Of a stretch of DNA of 64,000 bases, positions 25,857 to 35,044 are shown one piece after another. Made by a program: the position numbers and the translations under genes. Where the stretch lies: positions 20,492 through 84,491 of the forward strand of contig JBPOHD010000029.1 of the NCBI GenBank assembly GCA_052035955.1, written 5' to 3'. The notes beneath the pieces are model-generated. The model saw nothing but the letters and a program-made list of their open reading frames with translations, was not told the DNA's origin and made no database searches. How positions within the stretch are numbered: the first letter of the stretch is position 1; every line of letters starts with the position of its first letter. The stretch is from JAEUNJ01 sp052035955. Its GTDB lineage: Bacteria; Pseudomonadota; Gammaproteobacteria; Burkholderiales; Rhodocyclaceae.

Positions 25857-26735
25857 ATGGCCCAGGCCGATCCCGTTCCGCCCATCGTCCTCTGTTTCGC
25901 CGCCTCGGACCCGACGGGCGGGGCCGGAATCCAGGCCGACATCCTGACCCTCGCCAGCCTCGGCTGTCATCCCCTGTCGGTCATCACGGCCATCACCGTC
26001 CAGGACACCGTCGGTGTCGAGGGCGTGCTGCCCATCGACGCCGGATGGATCGCCGACCAGGCGCGGGCAGTACTGGAGGACATGCCGGTGGCTGCCTTCA
26101 AGCTCGGGCTGGCCGGCAGCCCTGAAGCCATCGCGGCGATCGCCGAAATCGTGTCCGACTACCCTGACATTCCCCTCGTCGTGGACCCGGTCCTCGCCTC
26201 GGGGCGCGGCGACAGCCTGGCCAACGACGAGGTCATCGACGCCCTCGTCCAGATGCTCCTTCCCCAGACCACCCTGTTGACGCCCAACAGCCTGGAGGCG
26301 CGTCGCCTCGCGCAGAACGACGAGGACGACGATGCCGACGACCTGCCCCTCGCCGAATGCGCCCGTCGCCTGATCGACGCCGGCTGCGCCCACGTCCTGG
26401 TCACCGGCACCCACGAGAACACTCCCCAGGTGGTCAATACCCTGTACGGGCCACGGGGGCCCATGCGCTCGGATCGCTGGGACAGGCTTCCGGGCAGCTA
26501 CCATGGTTCCGGTTGCACCCTGGCCTCGGCCGTCGCCGCCCACCTGGCGTGGGGAATGGAACTCCCCGAGGCGGTTCGCCAGGCCCAGGAATTCACCTGG
26601 CACGCCCTGGCCGGCGGCTTCCGGGCCGGCATGGGACAGCACATTCCGGACCGGTTCTTCTGGGCCCGCGAAGGGGACGAGGATGCGGAGGACCGGCAGG
26701 AGGATGGCAGCGACGGCCAGGAGCCAGGTCCGTGA
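25857..26735 (+). CDS. thiD: Hydroxymethylpyrimidine (phosphate) kinase ThiD
   Basis: ThiD phosphorylates HMP and HMP-P to HMP-PP for thiamine synthesis. The 292-residue ribokinase-fold protein has the substrate segment AASDPTGGAGIQADI, the VVDPVLASGRGDSL motif, TPNSLEARRL and the anion-hole signature YHGSGCTLASAVAAHL. The last 25 residues are acidic and not part of the fold. A TAGAAT box at 25803-25808 is a possible -10, leaving a leader of about 45 bases, too short for a TPP riboswitch. The stop overlaps the thiE start (GTGA). Confidence 0.95.
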   Translation: MAQADPVPPIVLCFAASDPTGGAGIQADILTLASLGCHPLSVITAITVQDTVGVEGVLPIDAGWIADQARAVLEDMPVAAFKLGLAGSPEAIAAIAEIVSDYPDIPLVVDPVLASGRGDSLANDEVIDALVQMLLPQTTLLTPNSLEARRLAQNDEDDDADDLPLAECARRLIDAGCAHVLVTGTHENTPQVVNTLYGPRGPMRSDRWDRLPGSYHGSGCTLASAVAAHLAWGMELPEAVRQAQEFTWHALAGGFRAGMGQHIPDRFFWAREGDEDAEDRQEDGSDGQEPGP

Positions 26736-27367
26736 CGGCGGCGGAGGGCTTGCGTGGCCTCTACGCCATCACACCGCCGGACAACCTGCTTCCCCGCCTG
26801 TCGGCCATGGTGAGCATGGCGCTGGACGGCGGCGTCCGCCTGGTCCAGTACCGCAACGATTTCGCCCCTCCCCCCCTGCGCCGCGCCCAGGCCGCCGAGA
26901 TGGTGAGGATCTGCCGCGCCGCCGGCGCCCGGCTGATCGTCGCCGATGACGTGGGTTTGACCCTGGAGGTCGGCGCCGACGGCGTCCACCTTGGCCGCGG
27001 CGACGGCGATCCGGCGGCCGCCCGGCAGGTCCTGGGTCCGGGACGGATCCTGGGCGTTTCCTGTTACGACGACCTGGCCCGGGCGGCGAGCGCCACCGCC
27101 GCCGGCGCCGATTACCTGGCCGTCGGCAGCGTCTTCGCCTCGGCCACCAAACCCGATGCCACCCGCGCCTCCCTGCAGACCGTGGCCGAGGCCAAACGCC
27201 GATTCGCCGTTCCCGTCGCGGCCGCCGGCGGCATCACCCTGCAGAATGTGCAGCAGGTCCTGGCAGCCGGCGCCGACATGGTCGCCGTGGTCACGGACCT
27301 GTTCGACACCATGGACATCCGCGGCCGTGCGGCTGCCTACGGCAAACTCTTCGAGGAACCCCAGTGA
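26732..27367 (+). CDS. thiE: Thiamine phosphate synthase ThiE
   Basis: ThiE condenses HMP-PP with thiazole phosphate to thiamine phosphate. The 211-residue TIM barrel shows GLYAITPP, VQYRNDF (pyrophosphate-site region), ADDVGLTLEVGADGVHLGR, DYLAVGSVFASATKPDA and AAGGITLQNV, all family marks. The GTG start at 26732 overlaps the thiD stop by four bases. The frame upstream of it is shadow of thiD. The stop overlaps the hemL start in the same way. Confidence 0.94.
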   Translation: MTAAEGLRGLYAITPPDNLLPRLSAMVSMALDGGVRLVQYRNDFAPPPLRRAQAAEMVRICRAAGARLIVADDVGLTLEVGADGVHLGRGDGDPAAARQVLGPGRILGVSCYDDLARAASATAAGADYLAVGSVFASATKPDATRASLQTVAEAKRRFAVPVAAAGGITLQNVQQVLAAGADMVAVVTDLFDTMDIRGRAAAYGKLFEEPQ

Positions 27368-28641
27368 GCCAGAACGAAGCCCTCTTCCAGCGCGCCCAGC
27401 GCACCATTCCGGGCGGGGTCAATTCCCCGGTCCGGGCCTTCCGTTCCGTCGGCGGCACGCCGCGCTTCTTCAGCCGCGGCGAGGGCGCCTGGGTCTGGGA
27501 TGCCGACGGCAAACGCTACATCGACTACGTGGGATCCTGGGGCCCGCTGATCCTCGGCCATGCCGACCCGGACGTGGTCCGCGCAGTCCAGGAGGCCGCC
27601 GCCCGGGGCCTGTCCTTCGGTGCCCCGACGGAGGCCGAGGTCGAACTGGCGGAACTGCTGGTCCGCCTGGTGCCGAGCATGGAGATGGTCCGCCTGGTGT
27701 CCTCGGGGACCGAGGCGACCATGAGCGCCATCCGGCTGGCCCGGGGCTACACGGGCCGCGACGCCATCGTCAAGTTCGAGGGCTGCTATCACGGCCACGC
27801 CGACAGCCTGCTGGTCAAGGCCGGCTCCGGCGCCCTGACCTTCGGCAACCCGTCCTCGGGCGGCGTCCCCGACGACTTCGCCAAGCACACCCTGGTCCTC
27901 GACTACAACGACGCCCAGCAACTGGCCGACACCTTCGCCGCCCACGGCGACCGCATCGCCTGCGTGATCGTCGAGCCGGTGGCCGGCAACATGAACCTCA
28001 TCGCACCGAAGGCGGAATTCCTGGCGGCCATGCGGGAACTCTGCACGCAGCACGGTGCCGTCCTGATCTTCGACGAAGTGATGACCGGCTTCCGGGTCGG
28101 GCCGGGCTCGGCCCAGGGTCTCTATGGCATCCGTCCCGACCTGTCCACCTTCGGCAAGGTGATCGGCGGCGGCATGCCCCTGGGGGCCTTCGGCGGCCGG
28201 CGCGACATCATGGAGAAGATCGCCCCCCTCGGCCCCGTTTACCAGGCCGGCACGCTGTCGGGCAATCCCCTGTCCGTGGCCGCCGGCCTGGTCACCCTGG
28301 CCAAGGTCCAGGTCCCCGGCTTCCACGAGGCCCTGGCGGCCAAGACCACCCGCCTGGTCGATGGCCTGGCCGCCGCCGCCAAGGCGCGCGGCGTCGCCTT
28401 CTCCGCCCAGTCCGTCGGCGGCATGTTCGGCGTCTATTTTGCCGCCACGGCGCCGGCCTCCTACGCGGAAGTCATGAAGTGCGACAAGGAGGCCTTCAAC
28501 CGCTTCTTCCACGCCATGCTGGAAAAGGGCGTCTACCTCGCGCCGTCGGCCTTCGAGGCCGGCTTCGTCTCGGCCGCCCACTCGGACGCCGACATTGCCG
28601 CCACGGTGGCCGCCGCCGAGGCTTGCCTGGGCTGCCCGTGA
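27364..28641 (+). CDS. hemL: Glutamate-1-semialdehyde 2,1-aminomutase HemL
   Basis: HemL converts glutamate-1-semialdehyde to 5-aminolevulinate, the first haem precursor of the C5 route. The 425-residue class-III aminotransferase has PGGVNSPVRAF near the start, SSGTEATMSAIRLARG, GCYHGHAD, IFDEVMTGFR and the PLP lysine in TFGKVIGGGMPLGAFGG. A GTG start overlaps thiE by four bases. The pairing of thiD/thiE with hemL is common in betaproteobacteria. Confidence 0.96.
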   Translation: MSQNEALFQRAQRTIPGGVNSPVRAFRSVGGTPRFFSRGEGAWVWDADGKRYIDYVGSWGPLILGHADPDVVRAVQEAAARGLSFGAPTEAEVELAELLVRLVPSMEMVRLVSSGTEATMSAIRLARGYTGRDAIVKFEGCYHGHADSLLVKAGSGALTFGNPSSGGVPDDFAKHTLVLDYNDAQQLADTFAAHGDRIACVIVEPVAGNMNLIAPKAEFLAAMRELCTQHGAVLIFDEVMTGFRVGPGSAQGLYGIRPDLSTFGKVIGGGMPLGAFGGRRDIMEKIAPLGPVYQAGTLSGNPLSVAAGLVTLAKVQVPGFHEALAAKTTRLVDGLAAAAKARGVAFSAQSVGGMFGVYFAATAPASYAEVMKCDKEAFNRFFHAMLEKGVYLAPSAFEAGFVSAAHSDADIAATVAAAEACLGCP

Positions 28642-28979
28642 GCGTCCTGCCGGCCGGCGCGGCCTGGCTGGTCCTGCTCCTGGCCGGCCTCTGCGAGGTC
28701 GGCTGGGCGATCGGCCTGAAATACACCGAGGGCTTCTCGCGCCTGCTGCCCAGCGTCCTGACCCTGGCGGCGATGGTGGCCTCGGTCCTGCTCCTGGCCT
28801 GGTCCCTGAAGACCCTCCCGGTGGGAACGGCCTATGCGGTATGGACCGGCATAGGCGCGGTGGGCACGGCGATGCTCGGCATCTGGCTGTTCGATGAATC
28901 GAGGGAGGTGGCCCGCCTGGTCTGCATCGGGCTCATCGTGGCCGGCATCCTGGGGCTCAAGCTGGCGACCCCGGACTGA
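28638..28979 (+). CDS. gdx: SMR-family guanidinium exporter (SugE/Gdx)
   Basis: The 113-residue protein has four predicted membrane helices and the coupling glutamate E20 in LAGLCEVGWAIGLKYTEGF, a sequence nearly identical to SugE/Gdx rather than EmrE. LPVGTAYAVWTGIGAVGTA is the second signature. Gdx dimers export guanidinium in exchange for protons. The GTG start at 28638 overlaps the hemL stop by four bases, so it is the last gene of a chain of four GTGA-coupled genes. No guanidine riboswitch precedes it. It ends six bases from the converging mgtE. Confidence 0.9.
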   Translation: MSVLPAGAAWLVLLLAGLCEVGWAIGLKYTEGFSRLLPSVLTLAAMVASVLLLAWSLKTLPVGTAYAVWTGIGAVGTAMLGIWLFDESREVARLVCIGLIVAGILGLKLATPD

Positions 28980-28985
28980 CCAGGC

Positions 28986-30446
28986 TCAGAGCAGGAACAG
29001 GGTGGCGAGCCCGAGGAAGATGAAGAAACCGCCCGAATCGGTGACGGCCGTGATCATCACGGACGCGCCCATGGCCGGGTCGCGCCCCAGCCGCTGCAGC
29101 GTCATGGGGATCGCGACGCCGACCGCCGCCGCCACCAGCAGGTTGAGGGTCATGGCGGCCGTCATCACGGCCCCCAGGCGGACGTCCTTGTAAAGCCACC
29201 AGGCGATCAGCCCCAGAAGCCCGCCCCAAAGGAGGCCGTTGACGACGGCAACGGCGGCCTCCTTCCGGTAAAGGCGGCGTTCCGAGTCGGTGCCCACCTG
29301 ACCCAGCGCGATGGCGCGCACGATCATGGTGATGGTCTGGTTGCCCGAGTTGCCCCCGATGCCGGCCACGATGGGCATCAGGGCGGCCAGGGCGACCAGC
29401 TTCTCGATGGAGTTCTCGAAGGCGCCGATCACCCGGGAGGCGATGAAGGCCGTCACCAGGTTGATGGCCAGCCATTGCCAGCGGTTCTTCACCGAATCCC
29501 AGACCGAGGCGAAGATGTCCTCCTCTTCCCGCAGGCCGGCCTGGGCCAGCTGCTCGGCCTCCGCCTCCTCGCGGATGTAGTCGAGCACGGCATTCACCGT
29601 CACCCGCCCGACCAGCCTGCCCTCCGGGTCCGCCACCGGCGCCGAGACCAGGTCGTAGCGTTCGAAGGCCTGGGCGGCGTGGTCGGCATCGTCCTCCGGC
29701 TGGAGGCTCAGGGCATCGGTCTGCATCAGCGCCGAGACCTCGATCTCGGGGTCGTTCACCAGCAGCACGTCCAGGGGCAGGACGCCGCGCAGCTTCTCGT
29801 CCCGGTCCACGACGAAGAGCTGGTCGGTCTGGTCGGGCAGTTCGTCGAAACGGCGCAGGTAACGAAGCACCACCTCCAGGCTGACGTCCTCGCGCACCGA
29901 CACCAGGTCGAAGTCCATCAGGGCGCCGACCGAACCTTCCGGATAGGACATGGCCGCCCGCAGCTGTTCCCGATCCTCGGAGTCCAGGGAGCGGAACACG
30001 TCGTCGATGACCTCGGAGGGCAGGTCCGGGGCCAGGTCGGCCAGTTCGTCGGCGTCGAGCTGTTCGGCCGCCGCCACCAGTTCCGCCGGCGCCATGGTCT
30101 CGATGAGCGATTCCCGGACCGCATCGGAGACTTCCAGAAGGATCTCGCCGTCCCGGTCGGCCTTCACCAGGTCCCAGACCAGCAGGCGTTCGTCCAGGGG
30201 CAGGGCCTCGAGGATGTAGGCGATGTCCGCCGGGTGGAGATCCTCGAGCTTCTTCTGCAGTTCGACCAGGTGCTGCTTGTGCACCAGTCCCTCGACCAGG
30301 TCGTGGCGCGGCATGTCCTGGCGATGGACCAGGTTTTCCACCAGCTTGTGCCGAGACAGCACCTGCTGCACCTCCTTCAGGTGCTGCATCAGCTCGTCCT
30401 GGTCCTGGTGGCGGGCCTCTTCGCGGAGGTCCGGGTTCTCGTTCAT
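28986..30446 (-). CDS. mgtE: Magnesium transporter MgtE
   Basis: The 486-residue protein has the MgtE layout: an N-terminal superhelical domain (LHPADIAYILEALP), tandem CBS domains (about 155-280: GALMDFDLVSVRED, ALMQTDALSL) that sense Mg2+, and a C-terminal membrane domain of five helices with the pore segment VAGIGGNSGNQTITMIVRAI. It forms a Mg2+-gated channel in the inner membrane. The first 50 residues are charged and Gln/His-rich. No Mg2+ leader element was visible in the 90 bases upstream. Confidence 0.94.
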   Translation of the reverse strand: MNENPDLREEARHQDQDELMQHLKEVQQVLSRHKLVENLVHRQDMPRHDLVEGLVHKQHLVELQKKLEDLHPADIAYILEALPLDERLLVWDLVKADRDGEILLEVSDAVRESLIETMAPAELVAAAEQLDADELADLAPDLPSEVIDDVFRSLDSEDREQLRAAMSYPEGSVGALMDFDLVSVREDVSLEVVLRYLRRFDELPDQTDQLFVVDRDEKLRGVLPLDVLLVNDPEIEVSALMQTDALSLQPEDDADHAAQAFERYDLVSAPVADPEGRLVGRVTVNAVLDYIREEAEAEQLAQAGLREEEDIFASVWDSVKNRWQWLAINLVTAFIASRVIGAFENSIEKLVALAALMPIVAGIGGNSGNQTITMIVRAIALGQVGTDSERRLYRKEAAVAVVNGLLWGGLLGLIAWWLYKDVRLGAVMTAAMTLNLLVAAAVGVAIPMTLQRLGRDPAMGASVMITAVTDSGGFFIFLGLATLFLL

Positions 30447-30533
30447 GGCGGGTCCCGGCGGAATCCGGCATTCTAGGGGAATCGCCGGGCCCGGCGGCCG
30501 GCTTGCAGACCGAAATTCCCGCCTTTCGACGCC

Positions 30534-31235
30534 TCAGGGAACGTCCGAGAAATGCATCCGGCCCAGCACGGCCGCGGTCCGCCCGTTGAGGTAGGGCGAA
30601 TGGGGGTTGCGTTCGTAACGGCGCGGCGCCGGCAGCATCACGGCGAGGCGGGCCGCCTGCTCCGGGCCGAGTCCGGCGGCCGTCGTGCCGAAGTAGCGCC
30701 GGGCGGCCGCCTCGGCCCCGAACACGCCCTCGCCCCATTCCACGACGTTGAGATAGACCTCGAGGATGCGGCGCTTGTCCCAGAGCAGTTCCAGCCAGAC
30801 GGTGATGACCGCCTCCTGGGCCTTGCGCCAGGGGGTCTTGGAGGCGGACAGGAAGAGATTCTTGGCCAGTTGCTGCGAAATGGTGGAGCCACCGGCCACG
30901 ACCTTGCCCTTCTTCTGGTTCTTCTCCAGGGCCTTCTGGATCCCTTCCCAGTCGAAGCCCTCGTGGTCCACGAACTTGTCGTCCTCGGCCGCCACGGCGG
31001 CCCGCTTGAGATGGACGGAAATGCGCTCGTAGGGCACCCACTCGCGCTTCAGTTCGGCCTTCGGGTTCTTCTCCCGCAATTCGTCGAGCCGCTGGGCCAT
31101 GAAGGCCGTGGTGCCGGGATTGAACCACTTCCACCAGGCCACCCAGCCGAGGTACCAGCCCTGCCAGAGCAGGAAGGCGAGGACGAGGAAGGCCAGCAGC
31201 CGCTTCAGCAGGCGCGGCAGGCGCCCTCCCTCCAT
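30534..31235 (-). CDS. mtgA: Monofunctional peptidoglycan glycosyltransferase MtgA
   Basis: The 233-residue protein has one N-terminal membrane anchor (LLKRLLAFLVLAFLLWQGWY) and a GT51 domain that polymerises lipid II in the periplasm. Motifs are AAEDDKFVDHEGFDW with the catalytic Glu, VAGGSTISQQLAKNLFLS, KRRILEVYLNVVEWGEGVFG and ARLAVMLPAPRRYERNP. I chose the ATG at 31235. A TTG at 31256, five bases from the aroE stop, is an alternative. It follows aroE by 25 bases in the order tonB-aroE-mtgA. Confidence 0.94.
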   Translation of the reverse strand: MEGGRLPRLLKRLLAFLVLAFLLWQGWYLGWVAWWKWFNPGTTAFMAQRLDELREKNPKAELKREWVPYERISVHLKRAAVAAEDDKFVDHEGFDWEGIQKALEKNQKKGKVVAGGSTISQQLAKNLFLSASKTPWRKAQEAVITVWLELLWDKRRILEVYLNVVEWGEGVFGAEAAARRYFGTTAAGLGPEQAARLAVMLPAPRRYERNPHSPYLNGRTAAVLGRMHFSDVP

Positions 31236-31260
31236 CCGGCGAGCGGCGGCGGCCAAGGGC

Positions 31261-32088
31261 TCAGGCCCGGCGCAATTCGGCGATCACCGGCCCGGTCTCT
31301 GGCCGTCGCCCGCGCCAGACCAGGAAGGCCTCGGCCGCCTGCTCCACCAGCATTCCGAGACCGTCGCACACCCTGGCCCCGGCCCGCTGCGCCTGGTCCA
31401 TGAAGGGCGTCCGCCGGCCATAGAGCATCTCGTAGGCCAGGCAGGAGGACGCGAAGATGCCCATCGGCAACGGCAACCGGGCATCCTGCAGGCCGGCGGA
31501 GGTGGCATTGATGACCAGGTCGTAGCGCTGTCCGGCCAGTTCCTGGAATCCGCCGCCCTGGGGCTTCACCGGCAGGGCGCAACCCGGCAGGCGGGCGAAC
31601 TCGACGGCCAGGCGGGCGGCCCTTTCCGCCGAACGATTGGCGATGAAGAGTTCCTCGGGGCCTTCCAGCAGGAGCGGCAGGATCGCCCCGCGCGCCGCAC
31701 CGCCGGCGCCGAGGAGCAGGATGCGGCGGCCGGCGATGTCGCAGCCCAGGTTCGACTTCAGGTCGCGGACCAGGCCGGCGCCGTCCGTGTTGTCGCCGAA
31801 GACGTCCTCGCCGTCGAAGGCGACGGTATTCACCGCGCCTGCCACTTCCGCCCTGGGAGTGCGGCGGGTCGCCAGGCGCCAGGCCTCTTCCTTGAAAGGC
31901 ACGGTCACGTTGGCGCCCCGGCCGCCGGCAGCGGCGAAGGCCCGCAGGGTGGCTGCGAAGCCGTCCGGCGGCGCCAGGATGGCCTCGTAGCTGAGGTCCT
32001 CCCCGGTCTGCCGGGCGAACAGCGTATGGATGCGCGGCGACTTGCTGTGCGAGATCGGGTTGCCAAACACGGCGTAGCGGTCGGTCAT
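31261..32088 (-). CDS. aroE: Shikimate dehydrogenase
   Basis: AroE reduces 3-dehydroshikimate with NADPH in the shikimate pathway. The 275-residue protein has NPISHSKSPRIH, the catalytic Lys in NVTVPFKEEA, the Asp in NTDGAGL, the nucleotide site LLLGAGGAARGAI followed by IANRSAERA (NADPH-preferring), and DLVINATSAGL. The ATG at 32088 gives the standard N-terminus. A hairpin lies in the 55 bases between it and the upstream TonB-like gene. Confidence 0.95.
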   Translation of the reverse strand: MTDRYAVFGNPISHSKSPRIHTLFARQTGEDLSYEAILAPPDGFAATLRAFAAAGGRGANVTVPFKEEAWRLATRRTPRAEVAGAVNTVAFDGEDVFGDNTDGAGLVRDLKSNLGCDIAGRRILLLGAGGAARGAILPLLLEGPEELFIANRSAERAARLAVEFARLPGCALPVKPQGGGFQELAGQRYDLVINATSAGLQDARLPLPMGIFASSCLAYEMLYGRRTPFMDQAQRAGARVCDGLGMLVEQAAEAFLVWRGRRPETGPVIAELRRA

Positions 32089-32119
32089 GGCGGCGGAACG
32101 GATGGACTGGAAAGGGGAA

Positions 32120-32138
32120 CTTCGCGCCGGGCGCGAAG
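32120..32138 (-). terminator. Hairpin between the TonB-like gene and aroE
   Basis: An 8-base perfect inverted repeat (CTTCGCGC / GCGCGAAG, three-base loop) is followed on the minus strand by TTCCCCTTT. It could be a weak terminator or processing site between the two genes. The T-tract is poor, so read-through into aroE is expected. Confidence 0.4.
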
Positions 32139-32143
32139 GACGT

Positions 32144-33049
32144 TCAATTGGCCTGGAGCCTGTCGGAGGTGGTGAAGGTCCAGGTCCGGGTAATCTCGAT
32201 GATGTCCGTATCACGGGCGATGTCGGGGGGGAAGGGGGCATAGGGGGACGCCATCCGGACGATGCGTCGGGCGGCCTCGTCGAGCACCTTGTGTCCGGAA
32301 CTGCGATCCACCAGCACCTCCTGCACGTTGCCGTCGGCGCGGATGATCACCGACAGCAGCAGGCTGCCGTAGGCACGACCCTTGGCCGCCTCCGGATAGT
32401 TGAGGTTGCCGATGCGCTCCACCTTGAGGCGCCAGTCCTCGACATACTGGGCGAAGCGGTATTCCTCGACCCGAGCGCCGATGTTCTTCTTCCGCGGCCG
32501 CTTGTTGTACTCGTCCACGCTACGGGCGATCTCGCCCTCGAGGCGGGCGATCATGCGGGCGCTGTTGGCCAGGTCGACCCCGGAGAGGTGGGGGGCCGCC
32601 GCCGGGCTAGGCTCGACCCGGTTGGCATCGGCGGCCACCTGCCGCTCGCTCTTCGCCTGGGTCATCACCTGCTGCTGCTGGCGTTCCAGTTCGGCCAGCC
32701 GTCGCTGGGCATCCACCAGTTCGTTCCCGTCCCGGGTCTGGGCCGAGACCGGCAGGGGCGTCTTCGCCCGCCGGTTCTCGTCGGTATTGCCGCCGCCGTC
32801 CAGGTTGGTCTGGGCCTTGGCCTGGGCCTGGCCTTTGGGCGGCTTGCGGGCGCTCTTGCTGTTGACCAGGATCACGTCCAGGGCCTGCTCCTTGACCCTG
32901 GACAGGGCATCCGGGAACCGGAACTGGATGGAAAGGAGCAATACGTGCAGGGCGACGGAAATCGCCAGCGCGATGGTCAGATTGCGTTGGGAGACGGAGA
33001 ATTCGGCGGGGCCGGGGTTCGGCACGCCGGGGAACGCCAGGCGGGGCAT
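32144..33049 (-). CDS. TonB-family energy transducer
   Basis: The 301-residue protein has a single N-terminal membrane anchor (about 24-40, LTIALAISVALHVLLLSI), a long hydrophilic region rich in Lys, Gln and Arg that includes a probable coiled coil (AELERQQQQVMTQ), and a C-terminal TonB domain (YPEAAKGRAYGSLLLSVIIR, VLDEAARRIVRMASPYAPFP). TonB proteins pass proton-motive energy from ExbB/ExbD to outer-membrane receptors. No exbBD or receptor gene is nearby, and there is no classical EP/KP-rich stretch, so its partner is unknown. It follows the RNase II-type gene by 11 bases. Confidence 0.88.
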   Translation of the reverse strand: MPRLAFPGVPNPGPAEFSVSQRNLTIALAISVALHVLLLSIQFRFPDALSRVKEQALDVILVNSKSARKPPKGQAQAKAQTNLDGGGNTDENRRAKTPLPVSAQTRDGNELVDAQRRLAELERQQQQVMTQAKSERQVAADANRVEPSPAAAPHLSGVDLANSARMIARLEGEIARSVDEYNKRPRKKNIGARVEEYRFAQYVEDWRLKVERIGNLNYPEAAKGRAYGSLLLSVIIRADGNVQEVLVDRSSGHKVLDEAARRIVRMASPYAPFPPDIARDTDIIEITRTWTFTTSDRLQAN

Positions 33050-33060
33050 GGGCCCCGATT

Positions 33061-34965
33061 TTACTCTCCGGCCCCCTCGTCCCCTAAAGCCCCATCAGGA
33101 CCATCCGGGGCCAGCAATTCGAGGAATCGGGCCCGTCCCTCGGCGGCCAGGAGATCGATGGCATCGATGGCCAGGCGGATGCGGGCGCCGCGATCCGCCA
33201 CCGGCAGGGAGTGGATCTTCAGCACCAGCGGCACCGGATCCAGGCGCACCAGTTCCTCGCGCAGCACATGGGCCACGGTTTCCCCGATGCCCTCCTGGGC
33301 CAGCCAGCGCAGGCACCAGTAACGCTCCATGCCGCGCTGGAATTCGGCGTAGGCGGCGTAGGTCAGCTCGAAATCCCTCAGGACGGCGAGGAAATCCGCC
33401 GACTTGGCCGTGTAAGGGGCCGTCCGTCCTTCCAGGTGGGCGAGCAGCTGCCATTGATTCACCAGGTCCACATGCCGGCGCAGGGGCGAGGAGGCCCAGG
33501 CGTAACACTCGACGCCGAGTCCCTCGTGGGGGGCGGCCACCGTGGTCATCCGGGTCTTGCCGGTCGTCTGGGACCGGTAGAGGGCGGCCACGCCGGCATC
33601 CCGCAACTGGGCGCCCCAGGTGGCGTTGGCGACGATCATCAGTTCCGCCACCAGGGTGTCGAGGGGCGATCCGCGGGGCCGCTCCTCGATGGCGATGCGG
33701 CCGGCGCCACAGGCCGTCGTCTGCTCCCAGTCCACCCGGTAGGCGTAGTCCTTGCGGTTCTGCTGGCCGGTGGCGCCCCGGCCTGCCTCGAGCACGGTGG
33801 CCAGTTCCCACAGGCGCTTCAGTTCGTCGCGGAAAGGGAAATCGGCCAGGCCCGCGGCCAGGGTTTCGGCGTTGAACAGGGGCTCCACGTCGTGGTGGCG
33901 CAGGTTGGCGACGATGGGCACCCGCTCGATCCGGGTCTCCCGGGAGAGGATGCGCAGGTCGGGCGCCACCTCCAGGTAAAGCGAAACGGCCGGCACTTCC
34001 CGGCCGGCCGCCAGGGTGAAGCGCTCCACCACCGCCTCCGGCAGCATGGTGATCTTGCGGCCGGGCATATAGACGGTGGACAGCCGGTCGCGGGCAATCC
34101 GGCCGAGGTCGCTCTCCGGCCCGAAGGCGAGGCCGGGGGCGGCGATGTGGATGCCCACCCGCATGCCGCCGTCGTCGCGAAAACGGACCGAGAAGGCGTC
34201 GTCGATCTCCGTGGTCTGGGCATCGTCGATGGAAAAGGCGCCGGTGTCCGCGAGGGCAAGGCCGGCGGGCTCGGCGGGCTCCCCGTGGGCCGGAAAATCC
34301 GTCCCCTTCGGGAAGAACTCGAACAGGAAGCGGCCCAGGTGGTATTGGTGGGTGTCGGGCAAGGCCCCGCAGCGGGCAAGCAGTTGCGGCGCGGCCAGGC
34401 CGGTCTCGGCGCAGGCGGCTTCCAGGGCCTTGGTCTCGATGCGGTTGCGATCTGGCTTGTAGAGCAGTTCGCGCAGCAGGGGCTGGAACTCCGGCGGCAG
34501 GGTGCCGGCCGCCAGTTCCCCGGCCATCCGTTCCATGGCCGCCGCCTGCAGGCGCTTCTTCTCCAGGCCGGCCAGGGCCGCCTTGAGGATGTCCGGCGGC
34601 GCCTTGCGGAAGCGGCCGCGTCCCTTGCGATGGAAGTACATGGGCGCCGAATGCAGGCGCAACAGGACCGCCGCCGCCTCCACCGGAGTCGGCGCGCGGC
34701 CCGCGTATTCCCGGGCCAGATCCTCGAAGGCGAACTCCTCGTCGCCGCTGACCTCCCAGAGGAAGTCCGTGTCCATGCCCTCGGCATCCGACTCGGCGCG
34801 CTCGATCAGTTCGCCCGGCGCCGGAGCCTCGAAGCGCAGCAGCACGTTGGCGGCCTTCACCTTGGAGCGCTTGCCCGACGGCAGTTCCACCTGCAGCGAG
34901 GCGTTGTTGTCGGCGAGGACGACGCCGGCCTTGAAGGCACCGTCTTCCTCGAAGAGGACGTTCAT
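33061..34965 (-). CDS. RNase II-family exoribonuclease (RNB domain)
   Basis: The 634-residue protein has a degenerate N-terminal OB-like part (1-200) and an RNB catalytic domain (about 245-560) with the metal-binding FSIDDAQTTEIDDAFSVRF cluster. YMPGRKITMLPEAVVERF and YAWASSPLRRHVDLVNQWQL are standard RNB blocks. RNB enzymes degrade RNA 3' to 5'. The C-terminal S1 domain seems short or divergent (VLKIHSLPVADRGARIRLAI). The family is clear, but I cannot say whether it is the main RNase II of the cell. The order rnb-tonB-aroE-mtgA is familiar in betaproteobacteria. Confidence 0.9.
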   Translation of the reverse strand: MNVLFEEDGAFKAGVVLADNNASLQVELPSGKRSKVKAANVLLRFEAPAPGELIERAESDAEGMDTDFLWEVSGDEEFAFEDLAREYAGRAPTPVEAAAVLLRLHSAPMYFHRKGRGRFRKAPPDILKAALAGLEKKRLQAAAMERMAGELAAGTLPPEFQPLLRELLYKPDRNRIETKALEAACAETGLAAPQLLARCGALPDTHQYHLGRFLFEFFPKGTDFPAHGEPAEPAGLALADTGAFSIDDAQTTEIDDAFSVRFRDDGGMRVGIHIAAPGLAFGPESDLGRIARDRLSTVYMPGRKITMLPEAVVERFTLAAGREVPAVSLYLEVAPDLRILSRETRIERVPIVANLRHHDVEPLFNAETLAAGLADFPFRDELKRLWELATVLEAGRGATGQQNRKDYAYRVDWEQTTACGAGRIAIEERPRGSPLDTLVAELMIVANATWGAQLRDAGVAALYRSQTTGKTRMTTVAAPHEGLGVECYAWASSPLRRHVDLVNQWQLLAHLEGRTAPYTAKSADFLAVLRDFELTYAAYAEFQRGMERYWCLRWLAQEGIGETVAHVLREELVRLDPVPLVLKIHSLPVADRGARIRLAIDAIDLLAAEGRARFLELLAPDGPDGALGDEGAGE

Positions 34966-34997
34966 GGGAGCGAGGGGAGCGAGGGAAAGGGGCGCGG

Positions 34998-35003
34998 ATT
35001 ATA
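34998..35003 (-). promoter_or_regulatory. Putative -10 box for the RNase II-type gene
   Basis: A perfect TATAAT on the minus strand lies 32 bases before the ATG. The expected -35 position reads CCGGGG, a poor match, so the promoter may rely on an activator. Confidence 0.5.
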
Positions 35004-35044
35004 GCGCGCGACCCGGAACGCCCCGGCCCGGTGCGGGGCCGGGC

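Noticed and set aside
28600..28640. Guanidine riboswitch before gdx
   Set aside because: The gene starts inside the hemL stop, so there is no leader that could hold one.
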